A stretch of 64,000 nt of DNA from Halobacillus salinarum (GCF_022919095.1 NZ_CP095073.1:1116001-1180000); one strand, 5' to 3'. Shown: positions 16,934-25,970, numbered from the stretch's first letter. The notes: generated by a model not told the origin, from the letters alone. A program made the numbers and translations.

Positions 16934-17620
16934 ATGAAGAAAATCTATATGCTGCACGGTTTTATGGGGACTGCTGACGCGCACTTCTCAAACCAAATCT
17001 CTTATTTTAATGAGCAATACGAAATTATACCAATAGATTTACCAGGGCATGGGGATAGCTCCGTTGATGCTGCTGAAAACTATTTTGATCGTACACTGGA
17101 CTACGTGGAAGCTCAGATTGAAGAAAGCGGAGCTGGCTATTTACTAGGTCTATCGCTAGGTGCTTCACTCGCTGGTCATATGGCTTTAAGAAAACCCGAG
17201 CTCGTTGATGGAATTATCCTAACCGGATACACCCCATACATACCTGAGGGATTAAAAGAGGCTATGGAAAAGCAATATGATTATTTCTTAACTATTGAAG
17301 AGAACGACATCACTATTGCCCGGACTTTTGAACAACTGCACGGTGATAAATGGAAGAAAACGCTTCAACACGTCCTTCACAACATAACCTTTCATTACCC
17401 CACCCTCACAGAAGAGAAGATTAAACAGCTGAATGTCCCAGTGCTATTACTCAATGGAAGTGTAGATCAGCACGAAGTAGAGGCGGTGGCTTATGTGAAA
17501 AACGTAAAAAATGATGCCCTGATTGGATTGATTCCAGGTGCAGGTCATACAGCAAATATGGATCAACCGGAGATGTTTAATAGGATCGTTGAAAATTTTT
17601 TACTAGAGAATAAAAGGTAG
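16934..17620 (+). CDS. Alpha/beta hydrolase, MenH-like
   Basis: A 228-residue cytoplasmic hydrolase. The oxyanion strand LHGFMG (about 5-10), nucleophile elbow GLSLGAS, the acid in NGSVDQHE and the His of PGAGHTANMDQP complete the Ser-Asp-His set. Overall size and layout resemble MenH (menaquinone synthesis) and related carboxylesterases, but no men genes are nearby, so a generic esterase or C-C hydrolase is as likely. Start ATG follows AGGGGAG. Monocistronic by spacing. Confidence 0.75.
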   Translation: MKKIYMLHGFMGTADAHFSNQISYFNEQYEIIPIDLPGHGDSSVDAAENYFDRTLDYVEAQIEESGAGYLLGLSLGASLAGHMALRKPELVDGIILTGYTPYIPEGLKEAMEKQYDYFLTIEENDITIARTFEQLHGDKWKKTLQHVLHNITFHYPTLTEEKIKQLNVPVLLLNGSVDQHEVEAVAYVKNVKNDALIGLIPGAGHTANMDQPEMFNRIVENFLLENKR

Positions 17621-17670
17621 AGGCTGCATTCTAAGGAAATCTCATCTTTGAGTATTTGAATGGGAAGAAT

Positions 17671-17706
17671 AAAAGGGGAGTGACTGTTCATAAAAAGTCA
17701 CTCCCC
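17671..17706 (-). terminator. Terminator of the DUF4317 gene
   Basis: GGGGAGTGACT pairs with AGTCACTCCCC (11 bases). The T-rich tail is on the minus strand, so it serves the leftward gene ending at 17743. Confidence 0.85.
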
Positions 17707-17742
17707 AACTAGGAAAGTAGAGCTGTGCTTGCGGGAAGTGGC

Positions 17743-18909
17743 TTACTCCCCAAACGCTTCCGGGAGCATTTTGAAGCCTTCGATTTCCGCGTCTTCTTCG
17801 ACCTCGATCATAATGCAGCGTTTTCCTTTATAGTTCACTTGCCGGACAAACTCCAGATCCTGCGGGCTGATGGAGATATTTGCAATCTTCGTATTAATTT
17901 TGATCGATTTTGATTTGTATTTAGGGACGACGCTGCTTGCTTTCAGTTCGTAGCCTTCATTATCGGTAATGCGGTGGAAGGCGGTTTTCACTTTTTCTGA
18001 ATCGACCTGTTCTCCGCTTTGAGTGAGCACCCGTTCGACGTCCCGGTAGTCGAGCTTAGGCGCTTCATCTTCTTCATTTTCCTCGATCACCCGGTTGATT
18101 TCTCCATATACATTCGCAAGGGTGGAAGGATTGAGCTGGTTTCCTACAACTTCTTTCATCACTTCTTCAAAGACGGCTTTATCTTCTTTCGCTGTCATGA
18201 ATTCTTCGCTGTTTAATACCTCTTCGATAAATCGGTAGTCTGGTTCATTGGCTTTTCCTGCAGAGTAGAGCACACGGTTCACATCTGAGGCACCATCTGT
18301 GATGCTTGGGAAAAGAAACCCGCCCATCGGATTTTTCAGGTCGATCACGGGAGAGACTTCGATTTTATACTTAAATTCCTTTTCAATATAATCAAACTGG
18401 ATTTCTTTCTTAGGTTCCTCCGTTTTATTCAGACTGCAGAAAATAAACGGGTTTGAATAAACGGCGTCCCGCTCACTTTCTTCTGCCTCTTCATTCCTCC
18501 GCTTCGTTGGGATTAAATATTCGGCACGAATGAAGGTGATAACCATGTCCTTTTCATAAGGATGGTCTTTGATCATTTTTTCTGTCATGGCAAGCATCTG
18601 CTCGTTCCAGTCCTCAACCTCACTGCTTAACAGGCCTTTATGTAATAGGAGCTGGCTGTGGTTCTCAGCGTCCCGCTTAAATTTCAATTCGAATAATTTC
18701 TCATCCAGCTGCCCGCTTAATACCTTTTTAAAATTGTTCATAAACAGCTCCTGCTGGTCTTGATCCAGCATTTCGAACGGCTGACTCTGATAATGATAAA
18801 TGTCCGTTGTATCCTTCATAATATACACGTTAAAGATATCAGAGATCTTTAGTAAATCGTTGTCTACTTTTAACTGTCTGCGGATGCCCGCTATATCTTT
18901 TTTATCCAA
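17743..18909 (-). CDS. DUF4317 family protein
   Basis: A 388-residue soluble, acidic protein of unknown function recognised as DUF4317 by its N terminus (DKKDIAGIRRQ followed by DNDLLKISDIFNVYI). No signal peptide, membrane segment or catalytic motif is visible. It is rich in Glu and Lys and probably cytoplasmic. The start is taken as TTG at 18909 because AGGAGTG lies eight bases upstream and the family begins at this point; an ATG 24 codons earlier has no ribosome site. It is single, with its own terminator. Confidence 0.8.
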   Translation of the reverse strand: MDKKDIAGIRRQLKVDNDLLKISDIFNVYIMKDTTDIYHYQSQPFEMLDQDQQELFMNNFKKVLSGQLDEKLFELKFKRDAENHSQLLLHKGLLSSEVEDWNEQMLAMTEKMIKDHPYEKDMVITFIRAEYLIPTKRRNEEAEESERDAVYSNPFIFCSLNKTEEPKKEIQFDYIEKEFKYKIEVSPVIDLKNPMGGFLFPSITDGASDVNRVLYSAGKANEPDYRFIEEVLNSEEFMTAKEDKAVFEEVMKEVVGNQLNPSTLANVYGEINRVIEENEEDEAPKLDYRDVERVLTQSGEQVDSEKVKTAFHRITDNEGYELKASSVVPKYKSKSIKINTKIANISISPQDLEFVRQVNYKGKRCIMIEVEEDAEIEGFKMLPEAFGE

Positions 18910-19092
18910 TGATTGTTCACTCCTAAGCTGGTTGTTCTTTGACTCTACTATTTTATCATAGCCCCCCTTTGTAATATCCATAATTTAATAGAGCTGCGGT
19001 TTTGTCGACCCCGGTAATGATGGAGTTCGTTCTGCTGATAAAAAGTGTGTCCATGTAGTAAACTTTAAAGTAGTGAGGAGTGAATAATTTCT

Positions 19093-19683
19093 ATGTATGC
19101 AGACGTAGAGATCAAATTGAAAAAAAGAAATAAGTTACTGTTTTCCCGTGACAGTGAGAGTTTACAAGAATTAAGAGAACTTATTCAACAGCAGAATCAT
19201 CGAACACTCGTCATGTGGGCATTAGATTGTGCGAAACAACCCTTAACATTATTTGAAGCAAAATATCCTGAAGAACAACGGCCCGGCACTTGTCTTGAGC
19301 TTTGTGAAGATTGGGCGCGTGGAAAAATCAAAATGCCTGAAGCAAGGAAGGCCATCTTAGCTTCCCATGCTGTCGCCAAAGAAATTGACGACGAGGTGTA
19401 CGGCCTTTTCTGTCAGGCTGTTGGTCATGCCGGAGCTACGGTCCATGTAGAAACGCACGCGTTTGGACTACCTATATATGAACTGACAGCGCTCGTCCGC
19501 CGGTACGGAAAGGATAACTTTCAAGCTCCAGTAAACGAAAGGATCGAGGACTACTATCAACGTCTTCTTTACTGGCAGGAGCATACCGATAAACTTGGAC
19601 TTCCGTGGGCTGAATTTCTATTGGATGATACTAAACCAAATAAGGAAAAGTTAGTAAGTGAGAATAGAAATTCTATTCAATAA
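19093..19683 (+). CDS. Putative immunity protein (Imm-5-like)
   Basis: A 196-residue helical protein resembling the NCBI family called putative immunity protein (Imm-5-like). Recognised segments are LRELIQQQNHRTLVMWALDCA, the block with FEAKYPEEQRP, AILASHAVAKEIDD and GHAGATVHVETHA. Such proteins are named from association with polymorphic toxins, but many are stand-alone and not tested. No toxin gene is within reach here: the neighbours are DUF4317 and a methyltransferase. GGAGTG precedes the start by about 11 bases. Confidence 0.6.
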   Translation: MYADVEIKLKKRNKLLFSRDSESLQELRELIQQQNHRTLVMWALDCAKQPLTLFEAKYPEEQRPGTCLELCEDWARGKIKMPEARKAILASHAVAKEIDDEVYGLFCQAVGHAGATVHVETHAFGLPIYELTALVRRYGKDNFQAPVNERIEDYYQRLLYWQEHTDKLGLPWAEFLLDDTKPNKEKLVSENRNSIQ

Positions 19684-19788
19684 TTAACCATTGGAATTTT
19701 TTCTCATCGTGGGGTTCAAATTGTTTCTCGGGTAATAACGGATTCATGAATAAACTTCGGCAACTCTTTAGCGAAAGAAGGAATGACG

Positions 19789-20550
19789 ATGACGAACTCA
19801 AATGAGATTTTAGACCAAAACAGGAAAAGCTGGAACACTGTAGCCCATCATTTTAATGGGATTGACGCTTTACCCAGCTATGGCCCTTTTACACAAACCG
19901 AAGAGGAGCTGCAGTTGTTTGGTAACTTACAAAATAAAAAAGTCCTTGATATTGGGTATGGAAGTGGACATTCCCTGCAATACATGGCGTCCAAAGGCGC
20001 ATCTGAATTATGGGGGGTGGATCTTTCCGATTCCCAACGGAACACTGCTGAAGAATTACTTAAAGAGTTCAATCCTCACCTCTATTGTGCAGCGATGGAA
20101 GTGGATATCGATTTACCGAAACAGTATTTTGATTACGTGTATTCCATCTATGCCATCGGGTGGACGACTGATCTGCCGGCAACCTTTCACTTAATTTACG
20201 CTTATTTGAAGCAGGGAGGAACATTTATTTTCAGCTGGGACCATCCGTTGTATGCCCATTTACATAGTGAAAACGGTAAGATCTTTCTTGAGGGGTCGTA
20301 CCAGAATGAAGGACGTACAGTATTTGATCGTTTCAAGGGAGAAGAAGCCAGAATGGTAGTCCATCGCCGTAAAATGGCTACTTACATCAATGAATTAATC
20401 AAAGCAGGATTTACCATTGAGTCCGTTATAGAGAGTGACGTCCCATCCAGTGAAAAAAATAAGGAAGTGGAATTCTCTGATCGTTATTATTCGTTATACA
20501 AAGCGCAGCAGTTTCCTTCCACAATGATTATAAAAGCAAGGAAAAGATAA
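19789..20550 (+). CDS. Class I SAM-dependent methyltransferase
   Basis: A 253-residue cytoplasmic methyltransferase with Rossmann fold. Motif I reads VLDIGYGSGHSL near residue 50, with Tyr in the usual Cys/Gly place; the acidic residue ending strand 2 is in WGVDLS, and motif post-I and the DYVYSIYAIGW strand 4 segment follow. The substrate is not predictable. The second ATG is chosen (AAGAAGGA six bases upstream); the ATG at 19783 would abut the ribosome site. Followed by a terminator, so monocistronic. Confidence 0.85.
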   Translation: MTNSNEILDQNRKSWNTVAHHFNGIDALPSYGPFTQTEEELQLFGNLQNKKVLDIGYGSGHSLQYMASKGASELWGVDLSDSQRNTAEELLKEFNPHLYCAAMEVDIDLPKQYFDYVYSIYAIGWTTDLPATFHLIYAYLKQGGTFIFSWDHPLYAHLHSENGKIFLEGSYQNEGRTVFDRFKGEEARMVVHRRKMATYINELIKAGFTIESVIESDVPSSEKNKEVEFSDRYYSLYKAQQFPSTMIIKARKR

Positions 20551-20600
20551 AACATTTTGGCTGACATGGCAGCATTTTATAGAGCCACTTATTAGTAAAA

Positions 20601-20638
20601 GCCAGCTTCCTTAAAGGGAGCTGGCATCATTTTTTTCT
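20601..20638 (+). terminator. Terminator of the methyltransferase gene
   Basis: GCCAGCTTCC and GGGAGCTGGC form a 10-base stem with one mismatch around a 5-base loop, then ATCA and seven T residues. Confidence 0.8.
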
Positions 20639-20730
20639 ATAGGTCTTTCACAAAAACGATCTGCTGCCCGACAGGCAGGACTGTATGAAATCAATCAAAC
20701 TAGGAAGGTGTTCGCCTTAAATCAATTAAA

Positions 20731-20943
20731 TTAGCAAGGGAAGCTGCAGCCGACAATGATTAGTAAGATAAACAACACAACAATCAATACAAAGTTATTT
20801 CTGCGAGGACAACAGCGTCTTGCAGGGGCGTAATAAGGCATGTAAGGCATATTGGCACCCATATATGGCGCGTTCTCGCTGGCACCCATGTATGGCGAAT
20901 TCGCATTAGCACCCATGGAATACGGAGAATACATATTTTCCAT
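20731..20943 (-). CDS. YjcZ-like small sporulation protein
   Basis: A 70-residue protein with a repetitive N terminus (three units resembling PYMGA separated by Asn/Ser-rich spacers), a basic Cys-containing middle (RRCCPRR) and a C-terminal membrane helix FVLIVVLFILLIIVG. The tail is the signature of YjcZ/SscA-like spore-associated proteins of Bacillales. AAGGAAG lies upstream of the ATG. Function in coat assembly or germination is known only for a few relatives. It stands beside the spore coat transglutaminase gene, in keeping with a sporulation role. Confidence 0.75.
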   Translation of the reverse strand: MENMYSPYSMGANANSPYMGASENAPYMGANMPYMPYYAPARRCCPRRNNFVLIVVLFILLIIVGCSFPC

Positions 20944-21058
20944 TTGAAAACTTCCTTTCGTTTTGTGTGTTCGTCTCTATATCGTACTCGCCTACGTCCA
21001 AAGTTGAGCCCGTCAACCTTAAAAATGGGTAAGTGTCACAAAACGAATATCAACATTT

Positions 21059-21898
21059 TCAAATTTTGAACTGAATACGGAGCACATACAAATAATGCAT
21101 GAACGAGATGGAGTTCCTGTTATGGTGAACGAGCGGTGGAGCCGTTTTTTGAGCGCTTCTTCCTTGTGCGGTGTACGCACCTAATTGCTGGAAGGATGGT
21201 CTTGTGATCAGACTGGTTAAATAGGCAGATTGCTGGCTGCCCGCTTTTCTTTTTTCATTGAGCACTTCAATGATTTCGTCATCTGTTCGAATACCGAATC
21301 CATGGCCAAAATAATGATCATTTCCCATGGCTATTGCATTGACTCCTCTAAACCATGGGGTCGAGGCATCCACGTCCGGATTCATAAAATAGACGACATC
21401 CCCAGGGATAGAATGATCGGAATAAAACGTATGCAGTCCTAGATCATCATCGCTGTACCAGCTGTATAAATAAATGCTTGGGAAGAGGTAGTTAAAGGAT
21501 GGGCTTCCTATCGTCTGTAAAAGGCCGTCGTATAAAAGGATGACGCAAGCGGTCGCGCATTCGAACCGGTAGAGATCGCTGTTCGTGAAAATATCCTGAA
21601 CTGCATTTCCGGGTTGGGCATCACGCTTTAATAGAAACCCGCCAGCTTCAGTTAAATTCCAATACTCTGAGTTGCACCGGGCATTCTTGAAGGTGGCAAA
21701 GACCGACTCCCCTGCATCCATCGCTTTTGCGCTCTCGACAATGTTTCTTCTCGCTTTTATTTCAAACAAAAGACCCTGCTCTGAATAATAGGCGTAGACG
21801 TTCGGAGACTTCTGCAAAGCTTCAATGATATCACTGTCCACTTTATTCGTTTTCCATGAGTCACTTGGTTGAAAAGGCCTCCCTGATACTTGAATCAT
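21059..21898 (-). CDS. tgl: Protein-glutamine gamma-glutamyltransferase Tgl (spore coat)
   Basis: A spore coat transglutaminase that crosslinks GerQ and other coat proteins through glutamyl-lysine bonds. The catalytic Cys is Cys114 in FECATACVILLYDG; later blocks GDVVYFMNPD, PWFRGVNAIAMG and YFGHGFGI match the family. The length is 279 residues against about 245 in B. subtilis; the surplus is a C-terminal tail of about 30 residues. ATG at 21898 (MIQVSGRPF) is chosen because GGAGA precedes it and the family begins there; the open frame extends 17 codons upstream. Monocistronic. Late-sporulation expression in the mother cell is expected from known homologues. Confidence 0.9.
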   Translation of the reverse strand: MIQVSGRPFQPSDSWKTNKVDSDIIEALQKSPNVYAYYSEQGLLFEIKARRNIVESAKAMDAGESVFATFKNARCNSEYWNLTEAGGFLLKRDAQPGNAVQDIFTNSDLYRFECATACVILLYDGLLQTIGSPSFNYLFPSIYLYSWYSDDDLGLHTFYSDHSIPGDVVYFMNPDVDASTPWFRGVNAIAMGNDHYFGHGFGIRTDDEIIEVLNEKRKAGSQQSAYLTSLITRPSFQQLGAYTAQGRSAQKTAPPLVHHNRNSISFMHYLYVLRIQFKI

Positions 21899-22067
21899 AC
21901 GGTTTCTCCTTTCCAAAAAAACTGCAGTACTTGTACCTATTGTATTCATGAACGTCTGCGGTCATGTTTAATTCCATAGTTGTCAGCAGGTGCAGTTATC
22001 TTTAAGGAGCAGATGTAAGGGAGTAACGATGGATTCTCTAAGCAGTAAAAATTTCAGAAAATTCATA

Positions 22068-22120
22068 TTGACCTTACAGGTAAATGAAGTTACAATGGTT
22101 TTGACCTGATAGGTAAATGA
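22068..22120 (+). promoter_or_regulatory. Promoter with two tandem operator copies for the TetR gene
   Basis: TTGACC (22068-22073), 17 bases, TACAAT (22091-22096) forms a sigma-A promoter. A 20-base unit beginning TTGACCT and ending AGGTAAATGA occurs at 22068 and again at 22101, exactly 33 bases apart. Each contains the dyad ACCT-N3-AGGT. One copy overlaps the -35 region and the other follows the start point, the arrangement expected for autorepression. Confidence 0.65.
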
Positions 22121-22140
22121 AAGATTGAAGGTGATTTCCC

Positions 22141-22764
22141 TTGGCTGTAAAACTAATGGATATGGAAAACAAACGAAGAGACGTACTAATGAATGCGGCA
22201 CTAAAGGAATTTGCCGAAAAGGGCTTTGATAAAGCCTCGACAAATGTGATCGCCAAAGAGTCGGGAATTTCAAAAGCGTTAATGTTCCACTATGTCAGTA
22301 GTAAAAAGGAGCTGTTTTTATTTCTCTATGAACATTGCACGAACATGATTCATGAAGAGTATTTGGCTTATATGAATTTTAACGAGAAAGATATTTTTGA
22401 GAGGCTGCAGCAATCCTATGCTCTTCAGATTGAATTATTGAAAAAGCACCCTTGGATTTTTGAATTTATCCAGATGACGGCCGCCGCCGAAGCAGAGGAA
22501 ATCAATGAAGCAATGGAACAAAAGGCCGCAAAGATCCAGACTTTATGCCAGGAGACTATGTTTGAGGTCGTAGATGAAACGAAATTCAGAGACGGGATGA
22601 ACATTGAAAGGTGCAAGCAAATCATTTACTGGGCGAATATTGGTTTTACTAACCAGTTACTGAATGAGATGAGAAATACGGAAGCTTCGGATTTAGATTA
22701 TGACAAGGTTCAGGAGGAACTTGATGGGTTCCTGAATGAACTCAGAAAAAGTTTCTATAAGTAG
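22141..22764 (+). CDS. TetR/AcrR-family transcriptional regulator
   Basis: A 207-residue dimeric repressor. The HTH lies at about 14-60 (NAALKEFAEKGFDKASTNVI, then KESGISKALMFHYVSSKKEL). The effector domain is helical and contains several Met and aromatic residues, in keeping with a hydrophobic ligand. TTG at 22141 follows GGTGA; an ATG five codons on is an alternative. Two tandem operator-like repeats in its own promoter suggest autorepression. The alpha/beta hydrolase gene 112 bases downstream on the same strand is the likely co-regulated target. Confidence 0.85.
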   Translation: MAVKLMDMENKRRDVLMNAALKEFAEKGFDKASTNVIAKESGISKALMFHYVSSKKELFLFLYEHCTNMIHEEYLAYMNFNEKDIFERLQQSYALQIELLKKHPWIFEFIQMTAAAEAEEINEAMEQKAAKIQTLCQETMFEVVDETKFRDGMNIERCKQIIYWANIGFTNQLLNEMRNTEASDLDYDKVQEELDGFLNELRKSFYK

Positions 22765-22876
22765 CGACGATGATTAACATGGAGCCAGAAACATGAAGAA
22801 GCTGCTGGGATGGCTCGTTATTTTTCCTCGGTGCTGAACCCCTTCGAACAATACTATGGAGAGGACGATCCATTTG

Positions 22877-23824
22877 ATGAAAGAAGAAACAATAAAGAAA
22901 CGGCAGAGTAAATCCTTAGAAAGTCATCTCCCGCTTGGAAGTTTCTATAAGGTGGAAGGACGACGTATGTTCCTTCATCGTTCTGGCACAGCGGGTATTT
23001 CCGTAGTCTTTTTACCTGCTGCGGGCATGGTCGGGCTCGATTATCTAAATATCCACACAAAGATCAGCCAGCGGACGACTTCAGTGATCTATGATCGAGC
23101 TGGCACGGGATGGAGTGATGATACACAACTGCCACGAAGTGCATACGAAATCACTGAAGAATTGCGCAGCCTTCTTCAGACGGCAGAGATCCCACCCCCT
23201 TATTTGTTCGTCGGCCACTCGCTGGGTGGATTATACGCGTGCCATTACGCCCAGCGCTTTCCTGAGGAGACAGCAGGCATGCTTCTCCTCGAGCCGCCTC
23301 ATGAAGATTTTGTCAATCAAACTCCTAAGTTAAAAAAACGCTACCTTCCTGAGCAAGGTTTTACATTGCTCCGGACGCTTCTCTCCTACAAACGAGTCTT
23401 CCGTCGGTTATTTAATCACATGTTTACAGAGTGGCCAGCTTCGATCCGTGAGCCATTGATTGACTATCATCTTCGTTCATTACCAAAAACCATGACGGAA
23501 AGAAAAAATTTGAATGACCGCCTCTATGAAGAAGTAAGCAGAGGAGGGAGCATTCCAGATGTTCCTTTGATCGTGTTTTCAACGATGGGAATCGATCCAT
23601 TCATGCCTCCGCTTACCAGTAAATCTTTTCTTCGTGAAACTATGGAGCCCTTCAATCAAATTAAGGATAACGTCTACACGAAATTAGCAGGTTCAGTACC
23701 GAGGGGAGAGCATCGAAAGCTTAAGAATGCCGGACATACAACGATTCATACCGATGCTCCAGACGAAGTGATCGAGGCAGTGGGGGAATTGCTTGATCGT
23801 ATGGAGAACGAAAGGAATGGATAA
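22877..23824 (+). CDS. Alpha/beta hydrolase
   Basis: A 315-residue hydrolase of the alpha/beta fold. Strand 3 and oxyanion region are in VVFLPAAGMVG, a conserved YDRAGTGWSD segment precedes the nucleophile elbow GHSLGG, the acid is probably in STMGIDPF, and the His is in NAGHTTIH. A lid region of about 80 residues is rich in Arg and Leu. Substrate unknown. The start is uncertain: the ATG at 22877 has GGAGAGGA 11 bases upstream; an ATG seven codons earlier has no ribosome site. Probably co-transcribed with the TetR gene. The 92 bases before it also contain an unassigned 43-codon frame that overlaps this start. Confidence 0.78.
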   Translation: MKEETIKKRQSKSLESHLPLGSFYKVEGRRMFLHRSGTAGISVVFLPAAGMVGLDYLNIHTKISQRTTSVIYDRAGTGWSDDTQLPRSAYEITEELRSLLQTAEIPPPYLFVGHSLGGLYACHYAQRFPEETAGMLLLEPPHEDFVNQTPKLKKRYLPEQGFTLLRTLLSYKRVFRRLFNHMFTEWPASIREPLIDYHLRSLPKTMTERKNLNDRLYEEVSRGGSIPDVPLIVFSTMGIDPFMPPLTSKSFLRETMEPFNQIKDNVYTKLAGSVPRGEHRKLKNAGHTTIHTDAPDEVIEAVGELLDRMENERNG

Positions 23825-23906
23825 AAGTATGTTAACGTCTATTTGTCAAACCCTGTAGATAACCGGAGCTCATGGAGCATTAAAAATGAAACGTGGAGGT
23901 ATAGGA

Positions 23907-24257
23907 ATGAAAGTAAAGCGGATTGTTGCCAATATTGAAACGCAAGACATTTCTAAAGCCCGTGCTTTTTATCAGGACATATTAGGACTTGAGACGTTAA
24001 TGGATCTTGGATTTATTGCCACGTACGGCACGGAGGAGAAGATGACTACCCAAATCAGTTTTCTTTCAGAGGGAGGTTCCGGCACACCGGTCCCTGATTT
24101 GTCCATTGAAGTGGATGATCTTGAGGAGGTACTCGCGAGGATTAAAGAGGCAGGCATTGCTATTGAGTATGGACCGGCAGAGGAGCCGTGGGGTGTGCGG
24201 CGGTTTTTCGTAAGAGATCCATTTGGAAAACTCGTAAATATTTTGGCTCATTTATAA
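23907..24257 (+). CDS. VOC family (glyoxalase/bleomycin resistance/dioxygenase) protein
   Basis: A 116-residue protein of two beta-alpha-beta-beta-beta modules. VKRIVANIETQDISKARAFY opens module 1 and PDLSIEVDDLEEVLARIKEAG opens module 2; RRFFVRDPFGKLVNIL is the closing strand with Asp and Asn in place of a clear Glu metal ligand. Members act as dioxygenases, isomerases or drug-binding proteins; the role here is not decided. ATG at 23907 has GGAGG eight bases upstream; an ATG seven codons before lacks one. Confidence 0.85.
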   Translation: MKVKRIVANIETQDISKARAFYQDILGLETLMDLGFIATYGTEEKMTTQISFLSEGGSGTPVPDLSIEVDDLEEVLARIKEAGIAIEYGPAEEPWGVRRFFVRDPFGKLVNILAHL

Positions 24258-24368
24258 AGCGATTGATATAATCCAGATCAACGATTTCCTGAAAGGGAAC
24301 AGGGATCTATTGACGAGTAACGAATAAGGAAGGGGGAGCAGTTTTTTAATACAAGTAAGGAGGCAGCT

Positions 24369-25697
24369 ATGTTAAAACGCACCATTCATTTATCAAACAA
24401 AATCATGCAGCGTTACTTACCCGATCCATTCTTATTCGTTATTCTTTTGACCTTTGTTGTATTCGGTCTCGGGTTGATTTTCACAAGCAGTTCCCCGGTA
24501 CATATGGTTCAATATTGGGGGGAAGGCTTTTGGAATCTGTTGACTTTCTCTATGCAGATGGTTCTTGTGCTCGTCACCGGCTTTGTCCTGGCCAGCAGCC
24601 CGATCTTTAAAAAAGGGCTGGGCCGTTTAGCTTCTTTTGCCCGTAACCCAGGGCAGGCTGTCGTTTATGTGACGTTCATTTCTTTACTGGCAAGCTGGAT
24701 TAACTGGGGATTCGGTCTTGTCATCGGGGCTCTCTTTGCCCGGGAGCTTGCTAAGCAAGTAAAAAACGTCGATTACAGGCTCTTAATTGCAAGCGCTTAC
24801 GCAGGATTTATTGTTTGGCACGGCGGGTTAGCCGGCTCGATACCGCTGACAATCGCCACACCTGGTCACTTTTCTGAGGATTCGATCGGCCTCATTCCGA
24901 CTTCGCAAACCATTTTTTCAGGCTTTAACCTCGGCATTGTGGCAGCGATTTTTATCGTGCTGCCTATCTTAACCCGGCAGATGCTACCTGGAAAAAAAGA
25001 TCGAGTCACCATTGATCCCGCTTTACTGGAAGATGAGTCGTCGACGGGAGCAGCCGCGCTTGAAGAAGAAGCTGTGACTCCGGCTGTACGTATGGAAAAC
25101 AGCCGAATTTTATCAGGAATTACAGCCTTATTAGGGATTTCGTTTCTCATCTATTATTTCATGACCACGGGATTTAAATTGAACTTGAATATCGTCAATT
25201 TCGCTTTTCTATTTCTCGGCATTCTTTTTCACGGAACCCCAAGGAATTTCCTGAATTCTGTGACGGACGCGGTCAAAGGGGCGAGCGGGATTATTATTCA
25301 ATTTCCTTTCTATGCAGGGATTATGGGAATGATGGTTTCTTCCGGTCTCGCTGCGATGATGTCAGAAGGGTTTGCGTCGATTTCCACCGATTTCACTTTT
25401 CCATTCTTTGCTTTTCTCAGCGCTGGAATCGTAAACTTTTTTGTACCCTCCGGCGGGGGACAGTGGGCGGTCCAGGCACCGGTCATGATTGAGGCGGCGC
25501 AGCAGTTAGGCGTCTCGATACCGAAAACCGCCATGGCTGTCGCCTGGGGAGATGCGTGGACGAACTTAATCCAGCCTTTTTGGGCCCTTCCTGCACTTGC
25601 GATCGCAGGATTAAAGGCCAAAGACATTATGGGCTTCTGTTTAATTGTTCTTTTTGTAAGCGGTGTCATCATCTCGCTTGGCTTGCTGTTTTTATAA
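24369..25697 (+). CDS. Short-chain fatty acid transporter, AtoE family
   Basis: A 442-residue membrane permease of the AtoE family (short-chain fatty acid/acetoacetate uptake). The N terminus ends the first loop with QRYLPDPFLFVILLTFVVFG, conserved blocks NWGFGLVIGALFARELAK and WHGGLAGSIPLT lie near residues 115-170, and VPSGGGQWAVQAPVMIEAA with AWGDAWTNLIQPFWALP mark the C-terminal half. About 11-12 helices. GTAAGGAGG precedes the ATG. No acyl-CoA transferase genes are adjacent, so the physiological substrate is inferred from the family only. A possible terminator lies 98 bases downstream. Confidence 0.88.
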   Translation: MLKRTIHLSNKIMQRYLPDPFLFVILLTFVVFGLGLIFTSSSPVHMVQYWGEGFWNLLTFSMQMVLVLVTGFVLASSPIFKKGLGRLASFARNPGQAVVYVTFISLLASWINWGFGLVIGALFARELAKQVKNVDYRLLIASAYAGFIVWHGGLAGSIPLTIATPGHFSEDSIGLIPTSQTIFSGFNLGIVAAIFIVLPILTRQMLPGKKDRVTIDPALLEDESSTGAAALEEEAVTPAVRMENSRILSGITALLGISFLIYYFMTTGFKLNLNIVNFAFLFLGILFHGTPRNFLNSVTDAVKGASGIIIQFPFYAGIMGMMVSSGLAAMMSEGFASISTDFTFPFFAFLSAGIVNFFVPSGGGQWAVQAPVMIEAAQQLGVSIPKTAMAVAWGDAWTNLIQPFWALPALAIAGLKAKDIMGFCLIVLFVSGVIISLGLLFL

Positions 25698-25794
25698 GAA
25701 GTCACAGCGAGTGAAACTGTCCATTAATGAGCAGCGGCTGACGTAATTTTAGAAATAGGAAATGTTGGCCATAATGAGGAAACATACAGAAGTT

Positions 25795-25833
25795 AAGTCT
25801 TCCAGCTGACTAAGGGTGGAAGACTTGATTTTA
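25795..25833 (+). terminator. Probable terminator downstream of the AtoE gene
   Basis: AAGTCTTCCA and TGGAAGACTT form a perfect 10-base stem with a 12-base loop; the following GATTTTA is a weak T tract. Confidence 0.5.
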
Positions 25834-25881
25834 GAGTACAGGAGAAAAGGATTTTGAGTCAGGAAAAAATGCACATACACC

Positions 25882-25910
25882 TTGCTTCTGAAATAGATTA
25901 TGTATAAAAT
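25882..25910 (+). promoter_or_regulatory. Promoter of the T-box/proS transcript
   Basis: TTGCTT (25882-25887), a 17-base spacer and TAAAAT (25905-25910) lie about 60 bases ahead of T-box Stem I, leaving a leader of about 250 bases. Confidence 0.55.
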
Positions 25911-25970
25911 AAGTTCAACTTAACAATCGCATCTGCCTTGATCAGGAATAGTAACTTGGATTCCACTTTT

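Noticed and set aside
22068-22120. Direct repeats considered as a short CRISPR-like array
   Set aside because: Only two copies with a 13-base interval, each with an inner dyad at a promoter; operators explain them better.
22780-22912. 43-codon frame between the TetR gene and the alpha/beta hydrolase, reading WSQKHEEAAGMARYF onward
   Set aside because: It starts after a stop without a ribosome site and overlaps the hydrolase start. It may be a gene tail, but I could not name a family.
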